Assembly: GCF_038150125.1 (NCBI RefSeq)
Contig: NZ_JBBVMF010000004.1
Coordinates: 268,560 to 332,559, forward strand
Reading direction: 5' to 3'
Length of the DNA stretch: 64,000 nt
Source: SW132 sp038150125
GTDB lineage: Bacteria; Bacteroidota; Rhodothermia; Balneolales; Balneolaceae
Part shown: positions 1-8,702 of the stretch, one piece after another
How positions within the stretch are numbered: the stretch's first letter is position 1
How the letters are laid out: the number at the start of each line of letters is the position of its first letter
Program-made: the position numbers and the translations under genes
Notes under the pieces: generated by a model
Databases searched by the model: none
Told to the model about the DNA's origin: nothing
The model's input: only the letters and a program-made list of their open reading frames with translations

Positions 1-173
1 TTAATGGTCGCCCACTCAATATCTTAGTATTTGTTTTGAAGCTATCGGTAATAGGCTCTGTGCCCGGAGTGGGTACTGTAACTTTTATAAACACTTTTTT
101 TAATAAAGTGCCACAATCCTGCTAGAGTTTCAAAGCACTTCAACCAACTCTAAACTTAATTACTTACGATCGC

Positions 174-1187
174 ATGGCATACTCTAAACTTGAATATATT
201 TGGCTTGATGGTTACGAACCAACTCAGCATTTAAGGAGCAAAACACGTGTTGCTCATGATTTCAGCGGAAAGCTTGAAGATGCACCCATCTGGGCCTTCG
301 ATGGCAGCTCTACAAAACAAGCGGAGGGGAGTTCTTCGGATTGTTTGTTAAAACCAGTTGCCATTTTTCCTGATCCGGATGTAAAAAACGGTTATCTCGT
401 GATGACCGAAGTTCTGAACGCTGACGGAGAACCGCATTCAACAAATTCTCGTGCTGCAATCGATGAAGATGACAAAGATTTCTGGTTCGGGTTCGAGCAG
501 GAATATTTTCTTGTGGATCCTGAAACCAACATGCCTCTCGGCTTTCCGATTAACGGCTATCCTGAACCACAGGGTCTCTATTATTGTGGCGTAGGAGCCC
601 GTAATGTCTTTGGCCGTGAAATTATCGATGAGCATCTGGACATTTGCCTTGAAGCAGGGCTAAATGTTGAGGGAACGAATGGTGAGGTTGCCGCAGGGCA
701 ATGGGAATTTCAGATTTTCGCAAAAGGTGCAGCCCAGGCCGGTGATGAAATCTGGGTTGGACGCTATCTTATTGAACGTACAGCGCGCAAGTATGGTATT
801 GCTGTTGATTTCCATCCTAAACCACTCGGCGATACAGATTGGAACGGATCAGGAATGCACGCCAATTTCTCAAATGGCTTTATGCGAGATACCGGCGGTG
901 AAGAGAACATGAAGAAAATTTGTGATGAATTTGGTAAGCATATTGCCGAACACATTGCTGTTTACGGCGCAGATAACGATAAGCGCCTGACAGGTAAGCA
1001 TGAAACACAGGCAATCGACAAATTTAGCTACGGCGTATCAGATCGGGGTGCATCAATTCGTATCCCTATTTCTACAATTGAAGAAGGCTGGAAAGGACGC
1101 CTGGAAGATCGCCGGCCGGCATCAAATGCCTGTCCTTACGAGGTAGCATCCAGAATTATAAAGACTGTGCGTAACGTAAAACCCTAA
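174..1187 (+). CDS. Glutamine synthetase, type II (GSII)
   Basis: ATP-dependent ligation of ammonia to glutamate in the cytoplasm, the central nitrogen-assimilation step. At 337 residues it has the size of the eukaryote-like GSII family, not the ~470 of GSI or ~700 of GSIII. Visible motifs are the GSII signature DGSSTKQAEG (about 43-52), the metal-binding FGFEQE (106-110), GQWEFQ (175-180) and the ATP-site NGSGMHA (224-230). The ATG start gives a normal family N-terminus (YIWLDGYEPTQ). It is probably monocistronic: a strong hairpin terminator follows, and the next gene begins 250 bases downstream. That next gene is a second, very different glutamine-synthetase-fold protein, so two members of the superfamily sit side by side. 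The symbol glnII would fit but is not certain. Confidence 0.95.
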   Translation: MAYSKLEYIWLDGYEPTQHLRSKTRVAHDFSGKLEDAPIWAFDGSSTKQAEGSSSDCLLKPVAIFPDPDVKNGYLVMTEVLNADGEPHSTNSRAAIDEDDKDFWFGFEQEYFLVDPETNMPLGFPINGYPEPQGLYYCGVGARNVFGREIIDEHLDICLEAGLNVEGTNGEVAAGQWEFQIFAKGAAQAGDEIWVGRYLIERTARKYGIAVDFHPKPLGDTDWNGSGMHANFSNGFMRDTGGEENMKKICDEFGKHIAEHIAVYGADNDKRLTGKHETQAIDKFSYGVSDRGASIRIPISTIEEGWKGRLEDRRPASNACPYEVASRIIKTVRNVKP

Positions 1188-1224
1188 TCGGTAATAACGT
1201 ATAAAGTACATTTCGAATATGATC

Positions 1225-1262
1225 AAAAAGCCCTGTCTTAATTTAAGTCAGGGCTTTTTTTT
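1225..1262 (+). terminator. Rho-independent terminator of the GSII gene
   Basis: The stem AGCCCTG / CAGGGCT (left arm ending at 1235, right arm from 1249) has an A/T-rich loop that itself pairs partly. An A-run precedes it and a run of eight T follows. It lies about 40 bases after the GSII stop codon. Confidence 0.9.
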
Positions 1263-1436
1263 GAGCTTCAATATTTGTACTGCATCATACTACGGCTCAA
1301 ATTGACAACTTGGCACACATCCTGAGAAGAACCTGGAATCGGTTTTATATCACAATCAAACACTTTACATTGCTGAGGATGAAATGGGAAATCTGAGTTG
1401 GCAGAGACCACATAAACAAAGAGATTTTTTACCAGA

Positions 1437-2792
1437 ATGGACACACTTGAAATAATCAAAACCATTGAAAAATATACCGGGTCACACATTAAATTTGGTG
1501 TGATTGATATTGATGGCGTGTTACGGGGTAAGATGATCTCAAAAAAGAAGTTCCTAAAGTCCGTCGACAAAGATATCGGGTTTTGTAATGTTATTTTTGG
1601 ATGGGATGTGAACGACCAGGTATATGACGATTCCAAAGTGACCGGATGGCATACCGGCTTTCCCGATTCATCTGCTGCCATTGATTTGTCCACGTATCGC
1701 ACCATTCCATGGAATGATAACATTCCGTTGTTTCTGGCTGATTTTCATCAGTCGGATGACCTCTCTGTCGTTTGCCCGCGAAGTTTGCTGAAACGTATTG
1801 GAGACCGTTGCAGAAATGCCGGTTACATCCCGAAGTTTGCAAGCGAATATGAATGGTTCAACTTTCGTGAAACACCGCAGTCATTGAAACAAAAAGGGAT
1901 GGTTGATCCCGAGCCTTTAACGCCCGGAATGTTTGGGTACTCGCTGCTGCGATCTTCCCAGTATCATGACTTCATGAGCGGAATTGCCGGTCAGCTTGAA
2001 AGTTTCGGCGTGCCTGTAGAGGGCATTCATACCGAAACAGGCGATGGCGTATATGAAGCCTGTATCGAATATAGTGACCTGATCGAAGCAGCTGATCGCA
2101 GTATGTTGTTCAAGAGCGGTGTGAAAGAAATTGCGTTTCAACATGATATTGTTGCCAGTTTTATGGCTAAATGGAGTGATGATCTCCCCGGATGCGGCGG
2201 TCATGTCCACCAAAGTTTGTGGAACAGTGATGAGAGCGACAATCTTTTTTTCAGCTCCGGCCCAGGCAACGATCTACCCCCGATACTTGAGCATTACATT
2301 GCCGGTCAGCTTCACTGCCTGCCCGATATTTTACCGATGTATGCCCCAACGGTTAACAGTTACAAGCGCTTTGTGTCCGGGTCGTGGGCGTCTACCTCGG
2401 TTAGCTGGGGGAGGTCGAACCGGACGACGGCATTGCGTGTGATTCCCGGCGGAGAGGAGTCGGCCAGGCTGGAGACGCGTGTGCCGGGGGCGGATGCCAA
2501 CCCATATCTTTCAATGGCGGCGTCACTGGCGTCGGGATTGTACGGGATCGAAAATAAACTTACTTTGGACATTTTTGAAACGCAGGGAAACGAATATCAA
2601 AATCCAAAAAGCCAATCTCTGCCGGCAAATTTGAAAGACGCTGCATCTCGCATGAAATTATCTGAACTGGCAAAAGAGCTGTTTGGTGATGCATTTGTTG
2701 AGCATTTTGTTTACACGCGGGAATGGGAGTGGGAGCAGTTTTCGAAACGCGTGACGGATTGGGAGCTTAAAAGATATTTTGAAATCATCTAA
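1437..2792 (+). CDS. Glutamine synthetase-like gamma-glutamyl-amine ligase (GSI fold)
   Basis: The 451-residue protein has the GSI-type fold, close in appearance to PuuA/GlnT-like gamma-glutamylpolyamine synthetases rather than to housekeeping GlnA. Acidic metal ligands are visible in ASEYEW (135-140) and in the ETGDGVYE stretch (from 200). The ATP/glutamate loop reads GCGGHVHQS (252-260), where GlnA has GSGMHVHQS. The conserved C-terminal arginine region (SNRTTALRVIPGG...ETRVPGADANPYL) is intact. Such enzymes activate glutamate with ATP and join it to an amine other than ammonia. The amine here cannot be read from sequence. It heads an apparent operon with a kinase-fold protein 9 bases downstream and a HAD protein after that, so a small-molecule amine route is plausible. 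The ATG start agrees with the family N-terminus. Confidence 0.85.
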   Translation: MDTLEIIKTIEKYTGSHIKFGVIDIDGVLRGKMISKKKFLKSVDKDIGFCNVIFGWDVNDQVYDDSKVTGWHTGFPDSSAAIDLSTYRTIPWNDNIPLFLADFHQSDDLSVVCPRSLLKRIGDRCRNAGYIPKFASEYEWFNFRETPQSLKQKGMVDPEPLTPGMFGYSLLRSSQYHDFMSGIAGQLESFGVPVEGIHTETGDGVYEACIEYSDLIEAADRSMLFKSGVKEIAFQHDIVASFMAKWSDDLPGCGGHVHQSLWNSDESDNLFFSSGPGNDLPPILEHYIAGQLHCLPDILPMYAPTVNSYKRFVSGSWASTSVSWGRSNRTTALRVIPGGEESARLETRVPGADANPYLSMAASLASGLYGIENKLTLDIFETQGNEYQNPKSQSLPANLKDAASRMKLSELAKELFGDAFVEHFVYTREWEWEQFSKRVTDWELKRYFEII

Positions 2793-2801
2793 AGCGGTAA
2801 T

Positions 2802-3845
2802 ATGACTCAAATCGATTTTATTGGAATCGTTAGGGAAGCGGTAAAGCATTTCGACTCTTCAAAACGCATCGTACGAATTGATGACATAAGTGCTAAAGTA
2901 TCGACCAATCACGTCTATCGAATTAAATTTTCCGACAATAACTTCATCATTGCCAAACTTTCGTATTTCGGCAAATTTGAACATTTTGTGGAAGATCACA
3001 GCGTCATTAATTCCCTGTCGAACAACTTGCCTGCACCGTTTGAAAATGTGCTTGCCCGGTCTCTTATTAAAGGAAATTCCCTTTTTGTTCACCGCTATAC
3101 AGATAGTTTAATAGATGCCTGGATCGTATTTTATCGCCCGATGAGAGTACGCCAAAAGTTACCAAAGCGACTCAGCGAGGAGCAGATAAAAAAGCTAGCG
3201 AAAACCTTCGCACAGTTCCATCAGGCGTGCTACAGCGTCAGAAACACGCTGCCCCAGTCATCAAAAACAATGAAGATAGATATTGAGCATCTGCTGCGCA
3301 TTCTGCAAACCAGTCTTGGACAGCATGATCACCGGATGCATCTCGATCTGATCAAAGAGCAGTGCCATCTTTTCCTTGATAATTCAGATAAACTTGGAGC
3401 AGACGAACTTGATGTGATCCCGGTTTTTGTGGACTGGAATATTGGAAACTTTTCTGTGACAAAAAATATGATGCTCTATTCCCGCTGGGACTACGACTGG
3501 TTCAGGGTGAGCTCGCGAATGATGGATTTTTATTTCTTTAGCCGTATCGTGTCTGATGTAGGAGATCAGACGATTTTTAGTTACGATATAGATCGGTTTA
3601 TGGAGGACAGATTTATAATCTTTCTGAAAGCGTATCATGAGGAGTCCCCGCTTACGGAAAAAGAGATCAGGTACCTGCCTGAAACCTATCGGTTTTTTCT
3701 GCTGAACTATGTTATAAAATACGGGCGATATTTTTTCCACGAAGTCTTTTCGAACCGGCTCCAGATGGAAGCATGCACTCAACACTTACCTTCAATCGAA
3801 AAAAAATTCAGTGCAGAGCCGTTGCTCGACGCACTATTTGATTAA
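2802..3845 (+). CDS. APH/choline-kinase-fold phosphotransferase
   Basis: This 347-residue protein looks like the aminoglycoside phosphotransferase / homoserine kinase II / choline kinase fold. The N-lobe includes a beta-strand lysine segment (FIIAKLSYFGK, about 48-58). The catalytic loop is FVDWNIGN (209-216): it keeps Asp211 and Asn216 of the HxDxxxxN pattern, but the histidine position is Phe. The metal-binding segment is probably WDYDW (229-233). The substrate is unknown. It starts 9 bases after the glutamate-amine ligase and ends 8 bases before the HAD gene, so co-transcription is likely. A choline, ethanolamine or amino-alcohol kinase is one possibility; a degenerate kinase is another. 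Confidence 0.7.
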   Translation: MTQIDFIGIVREAVKHFDSSKRIVRIDDISAKVSTNHVYRIKFSDNNFIIAKLSYFGKFEHFVEDHSVINSLSNNLPAPFENVLARSLIKGNSLFVHRYTDSLIDAWIVFYRPMRVRQKLPKRLSEEQIKKLAKTFAQFHQACYSVRNTLPQSSKTMKIDIEHLLRILQTSLGQHDHRMHLDLIKEQCHLFLDNSDKLGADELDVIPVFVDWNIGNFSVTKNMMLYSRWDYDWFRVSSRMMDFYFFSRIVSDVGDQTIFSYDIDRFMEDRFIIFLKAYHEESPLTEKEIRYLPETYRFFLLNYVIKYGRYFFHEVFSNRLQMEACTQHLPSIEKKFSAEPLLDALFD

Positions 3846-3853
3846 TCAATCCT

Positions 3854-4699
3854 ATGGACAGAGTTTCTTTTAAAGAAATCGCTAAACAGTATAAAGCTAT
3901 CTTTGTAGACTCTTACGGAGTTTTAAAGAATCACAATGGTTTAATTGAGGGTGTACAGCCCGTTATTGACCAGCTTAGAGACGAGAAGAAAACAATCAGG
4001 GTTCTCACAAATGATGCATCACGCAGCCAGGAGCAACAGGTTGAAATGTTTACATCGCTGGGATTGAGCGGCCTGAAGGATGAGGAGATTATCACCTCGG
4101 GCATGCTGGCCCGTCACTTTCTGGAATTGAAAGTAAAAACTGGAAAAATTGCCTACTTAGGCACGCCGAACTCTGCCGGATATTTTCTGCAGTATGGCCT
4201 CGAACCAATACCTGTAGCTGATATAGACCTCGACAATGTAGATGAAATTGAAGCTTTTGTTTTCCTTGACGATGAAGGGTTTAACTGGGAGGAGGGCATA
4301 AACAAGACCGTGAATTTTCTTAGACGAAAGAACCTTCCGATTATCGTGGCCAATTCCGACAAATATTATCCTATCTCAAAAAATGACGTGGCAGTAGCTA
4401 TCGGTGGAATAAGCAGGCTGATTGAGTCCGTGCTGAGCCAGAAATTCATCCGATTTGGAAAGCCGGATTCCCAAATGTTTATGTATGCATTTGATGATAT
4501 CAACAAAACCGGGCTTTTTACGAAAAGTGATATACTGATGGTAGGAGATACACTTCACACCGATATTCTGGGCGGCAATAAATTTGGGCTGAAAACACTT
4601 CTTGTACTATCCGGTAATACCCGTCCTGAAAGCGTGGAGATGAAAATAAATTCGAGCGGTATCATTCCTGATTTTATTTCGGACTCGATACTGACATAA
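3854..4699 (+). CDS. HAD-superfamily subclass IIA protein (NagD/TIGR01459-like)
   Basis: The 281-residue cytoplasmic HAD protein has a C2-type cap. Motif I is VDSYGVL with nucleophile Asp19. The usual second Asp at +2 is Tyr21, as in the HAD-IIA branch where motif I reads DxWGVL. Motif II is in VLTNDASRS, motif III lysine in FGKPD, and motif IV is MVGDTLHTDILGG. Family members are small-molecule phosphatases (NagD, phosphoglycolate phosphatase), but substitution of the +2 acid makes phosphatase activity uncertain. It is the last gene of the ligase/kinase/HAD operon. A paired kinase and phosphatase-like protein suggests acting on one phosphorylated metabolite, which is inference only. Confidence 0.8.
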   Translation: MDRVSFKEIAKQYKAIFVDSYGVLKNHNGLIEGVQPVIDQLRDEKKTIRVLTNDASRSQEQQVEMFTSLGLSGLKDEEIITSGMLARHFLELKVKTGKIAYLGTPNSAGYFLQYGLEPIPVADIDLDNVDEIEAFVFLDDEGFNWEEGINKTVNFLRRKNLPIIVANSDKYYPISKNDVAVAIGGISRLIESVLSQKFIRFGKPDSQMFMYAFDDINKTGLFTKSDILMVGDTLHTDILGGNKFGLKTLLVLSGNTRPESVEMKINSSGIIPDFISDSILT

Positions 4700-4700
4700 G

Positions 4701-4768
4701 AAACCTGTCAGGTTTTTTGAATTTTGAATTTGGAGCAAGTCTAATATACTTCAAACCTGACAGGTTTT
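4701..4768. repeat. Paired palindromes AAACCTGNCAGGTTTT
   Basis: Two copies of the palindrome lie 52 bases apart and differ only at the central base. Each can form a hairpin with a T-run, so the first one, immediately after the HAD gene stop codon, probably also ends transcription. Confidence 0.7.
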
Positions 4769-4877
4769 GAGTTGACAATGCACTATTTTTTCGTCCAAAT
4801 TTTAGCTGAACCACTTGTAGCCGTATATAAAGTCATCCCTGCCTCGAGCCGGGATTTTCCATTCTTGCCTGATCATA

Positions 4878-5055
4878 TTACCCCTGAGTTCGATTATTAA
4901 ATCATAAAGTAAATAGTCCCCCTTAGAAAAGGGGGAAACAGGGGGATGTTTATCAGATTCTTTAGAAATCAGATGGACACCCCTCTAAATCTCCCCTTTT
5001 TAGGGGAGACTTTAACTCTTATCTATTTAAAAATTTATAAATCGAACTGAGGTTA
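4878..5055. repeat. Foldback intergenic element with CTGAGTTCGAT ends
   Basis: Imperfect inverted repeats face each other: CCTGAGTTCGATT at about 4883-4895 against ATCGAACTGAGG at about 5040-5051. Inside them AGTCCCCCTTAGAAAAGGGG (near 4916) faces CCCCTTTTTAGGGGAGACTT (near 4995). There is no ORF. CCTGAGTTCGATT recurs at about 43383-43395. Confidence 0.6.
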
Positions 5056-5213
5056 TTACCCTGCATTGGCAAGTTCTTTACCGTTGTAAGGATGTGTAAG
5101 ATCGCGGATCTCAGCCCGCGATTACATCTTGATGTTAGAGAAATTGGGAGATGCCGCATCGGGGTGCGTCATGACGAACACAACATTAATCAACAATAAA
5201 ATCCCATAGAGAA

Positions 5214-6734
5214 TTAAAAAGGAGCGTCATCGCCGCCGGGATTATGCGTTGGAGGCGGTGTCTGTGGCGGCGTCTGATCGGGCAAAAATTGTGAGTCACC
5301 CTTGCCTGATCCATCCGTCATGGGGTCATCGGTTTGCGTCAGTTTCTCGAACCGGGCGTACTGCTTAACAAAATACATACTTGATGTGCCAACAGGTCCG
5401 TTACGCTGCTTCCCGATAATGAGTTCGGCAAGGCCATTTGTGGATTGACCTTCAGCAGTGGATGTAATTCCATAATATTCAGGCCGGTAAAGAAAGCAAA
5501 CCACATCGGCATCCTGTTCAATCGAACCAGATTCACGCAGATCACTTAGCTGGGGTCGTTTATCGCCGCCACGCTGTTCAACCGCCCGGCTGAGCTGCGA
5601 CAGGGCGATAACAGGAACGCTTAACTCCTTGGCAAGTCCTTTGAGTCCTCTTGAAATGGTAGCAATTTCCTGCTCACGGCTGCCTATATCTTTCGAATTG
5701 GCTGTCATCAGCTGTAGGTAATCCACCACAATCAGGCCGATATCGTGCTCGCTTTTAAGACGGCGGCATTTGGTCCGGAGCTCCATCAGGCTGAGGCCGG
5801 GCGTATCGTCAATAAAAATTTTGGCCGTAAACAGGCGGCTGGCCGCGTCAATCAGTCGCTTAAAGTCTTCATCCTTTAACTGACCGGTTCGGGCCTGCTG
5901 GGCGTCAATTCGTGCCTCCATCGTAAGGAAACGCTGCACAAGCTGCTGCGATGACATCTCAAGGCTGAAAATAGCTACATTCTTCCGCATCGATTCATCC
6001 GGGTAGAGAACGGCATTCCGTGCACAGGTCAGTGTAAAAGCAGTTTTTCCCATCGACGGACGCGCCGCGATAATAATCAGATCTCCATCCTGCCACCCTG
6101 ATGTATATTTGTCCACATCAAGCCCGGCCGGAACGCCGGTAATTCCTGAGGGTTTGCCGCGAAGGTCTTCAAGATACTGGAGCGTATCCTTCAAGATATC
6201 GCCAATAACCTGCGAGCTGGCGCGCGATTTTGTATTAGCAATTTCAAAAATCCGCTGTTCCGCCGCATCAAGGGATTCGAATGCATCGGACGTTGAATCG
6301 TATGCATTTTTGATGATCTCATTGCACTGAACAATCAGTTTTCGCTTGATTGCTTTTTCAGTTATGATCTGGGCATGGTAGCTTACATTGGCCGCCGAAC
6401 TTACCGATCGCGTTAGATCGGCCAGGTAGCCGCCACCCCCGATTTTATCGAGCAGGTCGTTGTCGCGAAGTTCATTTTCAACCGTTAGTAGATCAAGAGG
6501 GTTGTCGCGCTCATAGAGGCTTTGAAGCGTTTCAAAAATGTGGCGATGGGCAGGTTTATAGAAGTCTTCTGACTGCAGCTGCTGCAGTGCGATGGTGGCC
6601 GATTCATGTTCAATGAGCATGGCTCCAAGCACAGCTTCTTCAACCTCAACTGCCTGAGGCGGAATTCGACCGCCATCCATCGACTTTGAATTACCGTTAT
6701 TGTTCTGGAAATTAGAATCTCGCTGATCTGCCAT
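5214..6734 (-). CDS. dnaB: Replicative DNA helicase DnaB
   Basis: Hexameric 5'-3' helicase that opens the fork and loads primase. The 506 residues are slightly longer than usual because of an Asn/Ser-rich leader (1-22) and a Pro-rich acidic tail. The N-terminal DnaB domain starts at PPQAVEVEEAVLGAML (about 25-40). The RecA-like domain has Walker A ARPSMGKT (224-231), Walker B IGLIVVDYLQLM, and the H4 motif in LSQLSRAVEQRGG followed by RPQLSDLRESGSIEQDAD. No intein or frameshift is seen. The ATG start is 168 bases downstream of the FAD oxidoreductase gene on the same strand, so it may have its own promoter in that gap. Confidence 0.97.
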   Translation of the reverse strand: MADQRDSNFQNNNGNSKSMDGGRIPPQAVEVEEAVLGAMLIEHESATIALQQLQSEDFYKPAHRHIFETLQSLYERDNPLDLLTVENELRDNDLLDKIGGGGYLADLTRSVSSAANVSYHAQIITEKAIKRKLIVQCNEIIKNAYDSTSDAFESLDAAEQRIFEIANTKSRASSQVIGDILKDTLQYLEDLRGKPSGITGVPAGLDVDKYTSGWQDGDLIIIAARPSMGKTAFTLTCARNAVLYPDESMRKNVAIFSLEMSSQQLVQRFLTMEARIDAQQARTGQLKDEDFKRLIDAASRLFTAKIFIDDTPGLSLMELRTKCRRLKSEHDIGLIVVDYLQLMTANSKDIGSREQEIATISRGLKGLAKELSVPVIALSQLSRAVEQRGGDKRPQLSDLRESGSIEQDADVVCFLYRPEYYGITSTAEGQSTNGLAELIIGKQRNGPVGTSSMYFVKQYARFEKLTQTDDPMTDGSGKGDSQFLPDQTPPQTPPPTHNPGGDDAPF

Positions 6735-6901
6735 ACTGATAGAAACGTTGAATAAATGAGCTTAGAGGCTACTTTTTTTTTGTAATTGGGCTCATCAATG
6801 AATGGGATTCGCCTGAACAATTAAATTAACAAAAAAGGAGCTGAGACAAGAACGAAAACTTTATTAATCGATTGAAAAGTCAGATCTAAACCCTGGAGTT
6901 A

Positions 6902-8416
6902 TTATAACACCGCTGCAGTATGCTCATACATGTTTTTCTTTGATGGATCCATCAAACCAACACTATTAAATGGTTTAATCTGTTGGATGACAAAATCTTT
7001 GAACCGCTCTACCTTATCACGGTTAGGTAAAGGGCTCTGTTCAAGAAGGGATGTGAGTTCTGCAAAACATCGTCGCATGACAGAATTGAGCTCGGGATTA
7101 CCAGCACTCAAAAAGTGATCCGGCACATGTCCGGCAAGCCTGCTCTGCTCATAGTTAATAGAACAGATGAAATAGAGCATTGTAAAAGCAGTAAATAGAT
7201 CGAAGTTTCGTCGGCTTTTATAACAGCCTGCAACCAACAGGTCAATGAGCTTCAGTTCTCTGAAAAATGCATCCTCGTAATCGCTTAGCCTGTTGTTTCG
7301 TTTGTCTGAATGATCATGAGTCTCCGTTAAAATAGAGACCAATTTTTCAACGCCGGACAGGGAATGCGCAATGCCCGTGCTGTGCAGCGGATCAACAAAT
7401 CCGGCAGTGTGATGAAGTGCGGCCCAACCGTTGCCATACATGGTATTTAGTTTACGCTGGAGGCGTCCAGTTTTGACGAGTTTGCCGGGCATGTCAGCAA
7501 TTTTTCCACTATTAAAGAGATTTTCCAGTGATGGGTAATCTGAAAGTATACGCTGCCACTCATCGGCAGCAGGTTTGCTATTTGGTTCACTTCCGTCTAT
7601 AACAAAGCCTGCGCTCAGCAAACCATTGTTAAACCGAAGCATCCAGAGCCAACCAGGTTCAATGAGGTGGTGCAGCGCAGAGTGGTCGGGGTTGTAGGGA
7701 TAATCGGCTGTTTTGGCTCCAAGGTTTTCCAGGTAAGGTTGCCACTCAGGTATATTCTCAAAATGAGAATAAATAGCTCGCGAACTTGTGTGGAATTCAT
7801 CAGCCGAGGAAGTCGTGCCGAAAAACTGACCTGAAAACTGCGGCGAGCCGGTAGCGTCGATAATAAAACCAGCCTCAAGTATAATGGAATTTCGATCCTG
7901 GTTTGCCCGGACTGACCACGTTCCGATCTCTGTTCTATCAACGGAAGCAATCTCAGTGTGATCGAAGTAATTGATGCCGGCGTCTTTCACCATTTGCACG
8001 AACAGGGCATCTGTGTCGGGACGATACCACTGAGTGTCTGAATTATTATCATCAACGCTGGCGGCAACCAGCAATTCCATGCTGTGATCGGAATCGGATT
8101 GAAACCGCTGATGCTTTGAATGTTTGTAGTAGCTGAAACCGCGTTTGAGTCCGCATGTCACATTTGGATAATGTGTTTGCCATGATCCATAACGTGAAAG
8201 CTTTCTGAGTTGCGGCAGATTGTACGTGTCGGCCAGATCGCGCAGAATCATATCTGCAATCGGTGTAGAGGATTCCCCGATGGCAAACCTGGGATGTTCA
8301 TCTTTTTCGACCAGACAGACATCAAAACCGGCGCTGTTCAGGCACAACGCCGTAATTGACCCGGTGAAGCCACTGCCGGCAATAAGATAATCGTAGGTTT
8401 TTGGGGGATGAGGCAT
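6902..8416 (-). CDS. Flavin-dependent halogenase-like FAD oxidoreductase
   Basis: This 504-residue flavoprotein resembles the tryptophan halogenase/FAD-monooxygenase family. The FAD-binding motif is AGSGFTG (13-19), followed by the family's GESSTP (47-52, compare GESTxP). A lysine at 91 (GLKRGF) lies near the position of the catalytic lysine of halogenases. The WxWxIP signature appears only as GWLWMLRF (255-262): both tryptophans are kept, but Ile-Pro is lost. GFVDPLHSTGIAHSL is the C-terminal FAD contact. Halogenation, hydroxylation and simple oxidation are all possible and the substrate is unknown. It lies 286 bases downstream of a radical SAM gene on the same strand, with an AsnB-like gene further upstream, which suggests a small biosynthetic set. 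Confidence 0.78.
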   Translation of the reverse strand: MPHPPKTYDYLIAGSGFTGSITALCLNSAGFDVCLVEKDEHPRFAIGESSTPIADMILRDLADTYNLPQLRKLSRYGSWQTHYPNVTCGLKRGFSYYKHSKHQRFQSDSDHSMELLVAASVDDNNSDTQWYRPDTDALFVQMVKDAGINYFDHTEIASVDRTEIGTWSVRANQDRNSIILEAGFIIDATGSPQFSGQFFGTTSSADEFHTSSRAIYSHFENIPEWQPYLENLGAKTADYPYNPDHSALHHLIEPGWLWMLRFNNGLLSAGFVIDGSEPNSKPAADEWQRILSDYPSLENLFNSGKIADMPGKLVKTGRLQRKLNTMYGNGWAALHHTAGFVDPLHSTGIAHSLSGVEKLVSILTETHDHSDKRNNRLSDYEDAFFRELKLIDLLVAGCYKSRRNFDLFTAFTMLYFICSINYEQSRLAGHVPDHFLSAGNPELNSVMRRCFAELTSLLEQSPLPNRDKVERFKDFVIQQIKPFNSVGLMDPSKKNMYEHTAAVL

Positions 8417-8702
8417 AAAGTGAATTTCTTGAAAATATTGCAGGCTAACCTAACAAAAAGCGGGATAAGTTTGGTTCGTTACACAGTTATTTTTTTAACT
8501 TTTGAAGTAATGGGGAAAAGCATGAACGAACCGGCGGCGCCGGATGAGATCAACGAGGGATGTGTAACGTAGCGTTGGTTGAAAGATGTGAACATTCCAG
8601 GTCTGTTGACCCGCAAACACACCCCTGATTTCACAAATGACGCGCTGCGTCTTTGCTCCAATCTGTCCCCTCTTCCCCAAGGGATTCGGGGCAAGAGAAA
8701 AT

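Larger units (their letters stand above)
4700..5213. other. Repeat-rich intergenic region
   Basis: There is no coding sequence in these 514 bases between the convergent HAD and dnaB genes. They hold two copies of the 16-base palindrome AAACCTG(T/A)CAGGTTTT (4701-4716 and 4753-4768), a longer foldback element (4878-5055), and a short GC-rich stretch with CCCGCGAT and GTGCGTCATGACG pieces near 5110-5175. Confidence 0.8.

Noticed and set aside
1..173. A riboswitch or glutamine-type RNA leader before the GSII gene
   Set aside because: The 173-base leader has no recognisable conserved RNA motif; only a plain promoter region can be assumed.
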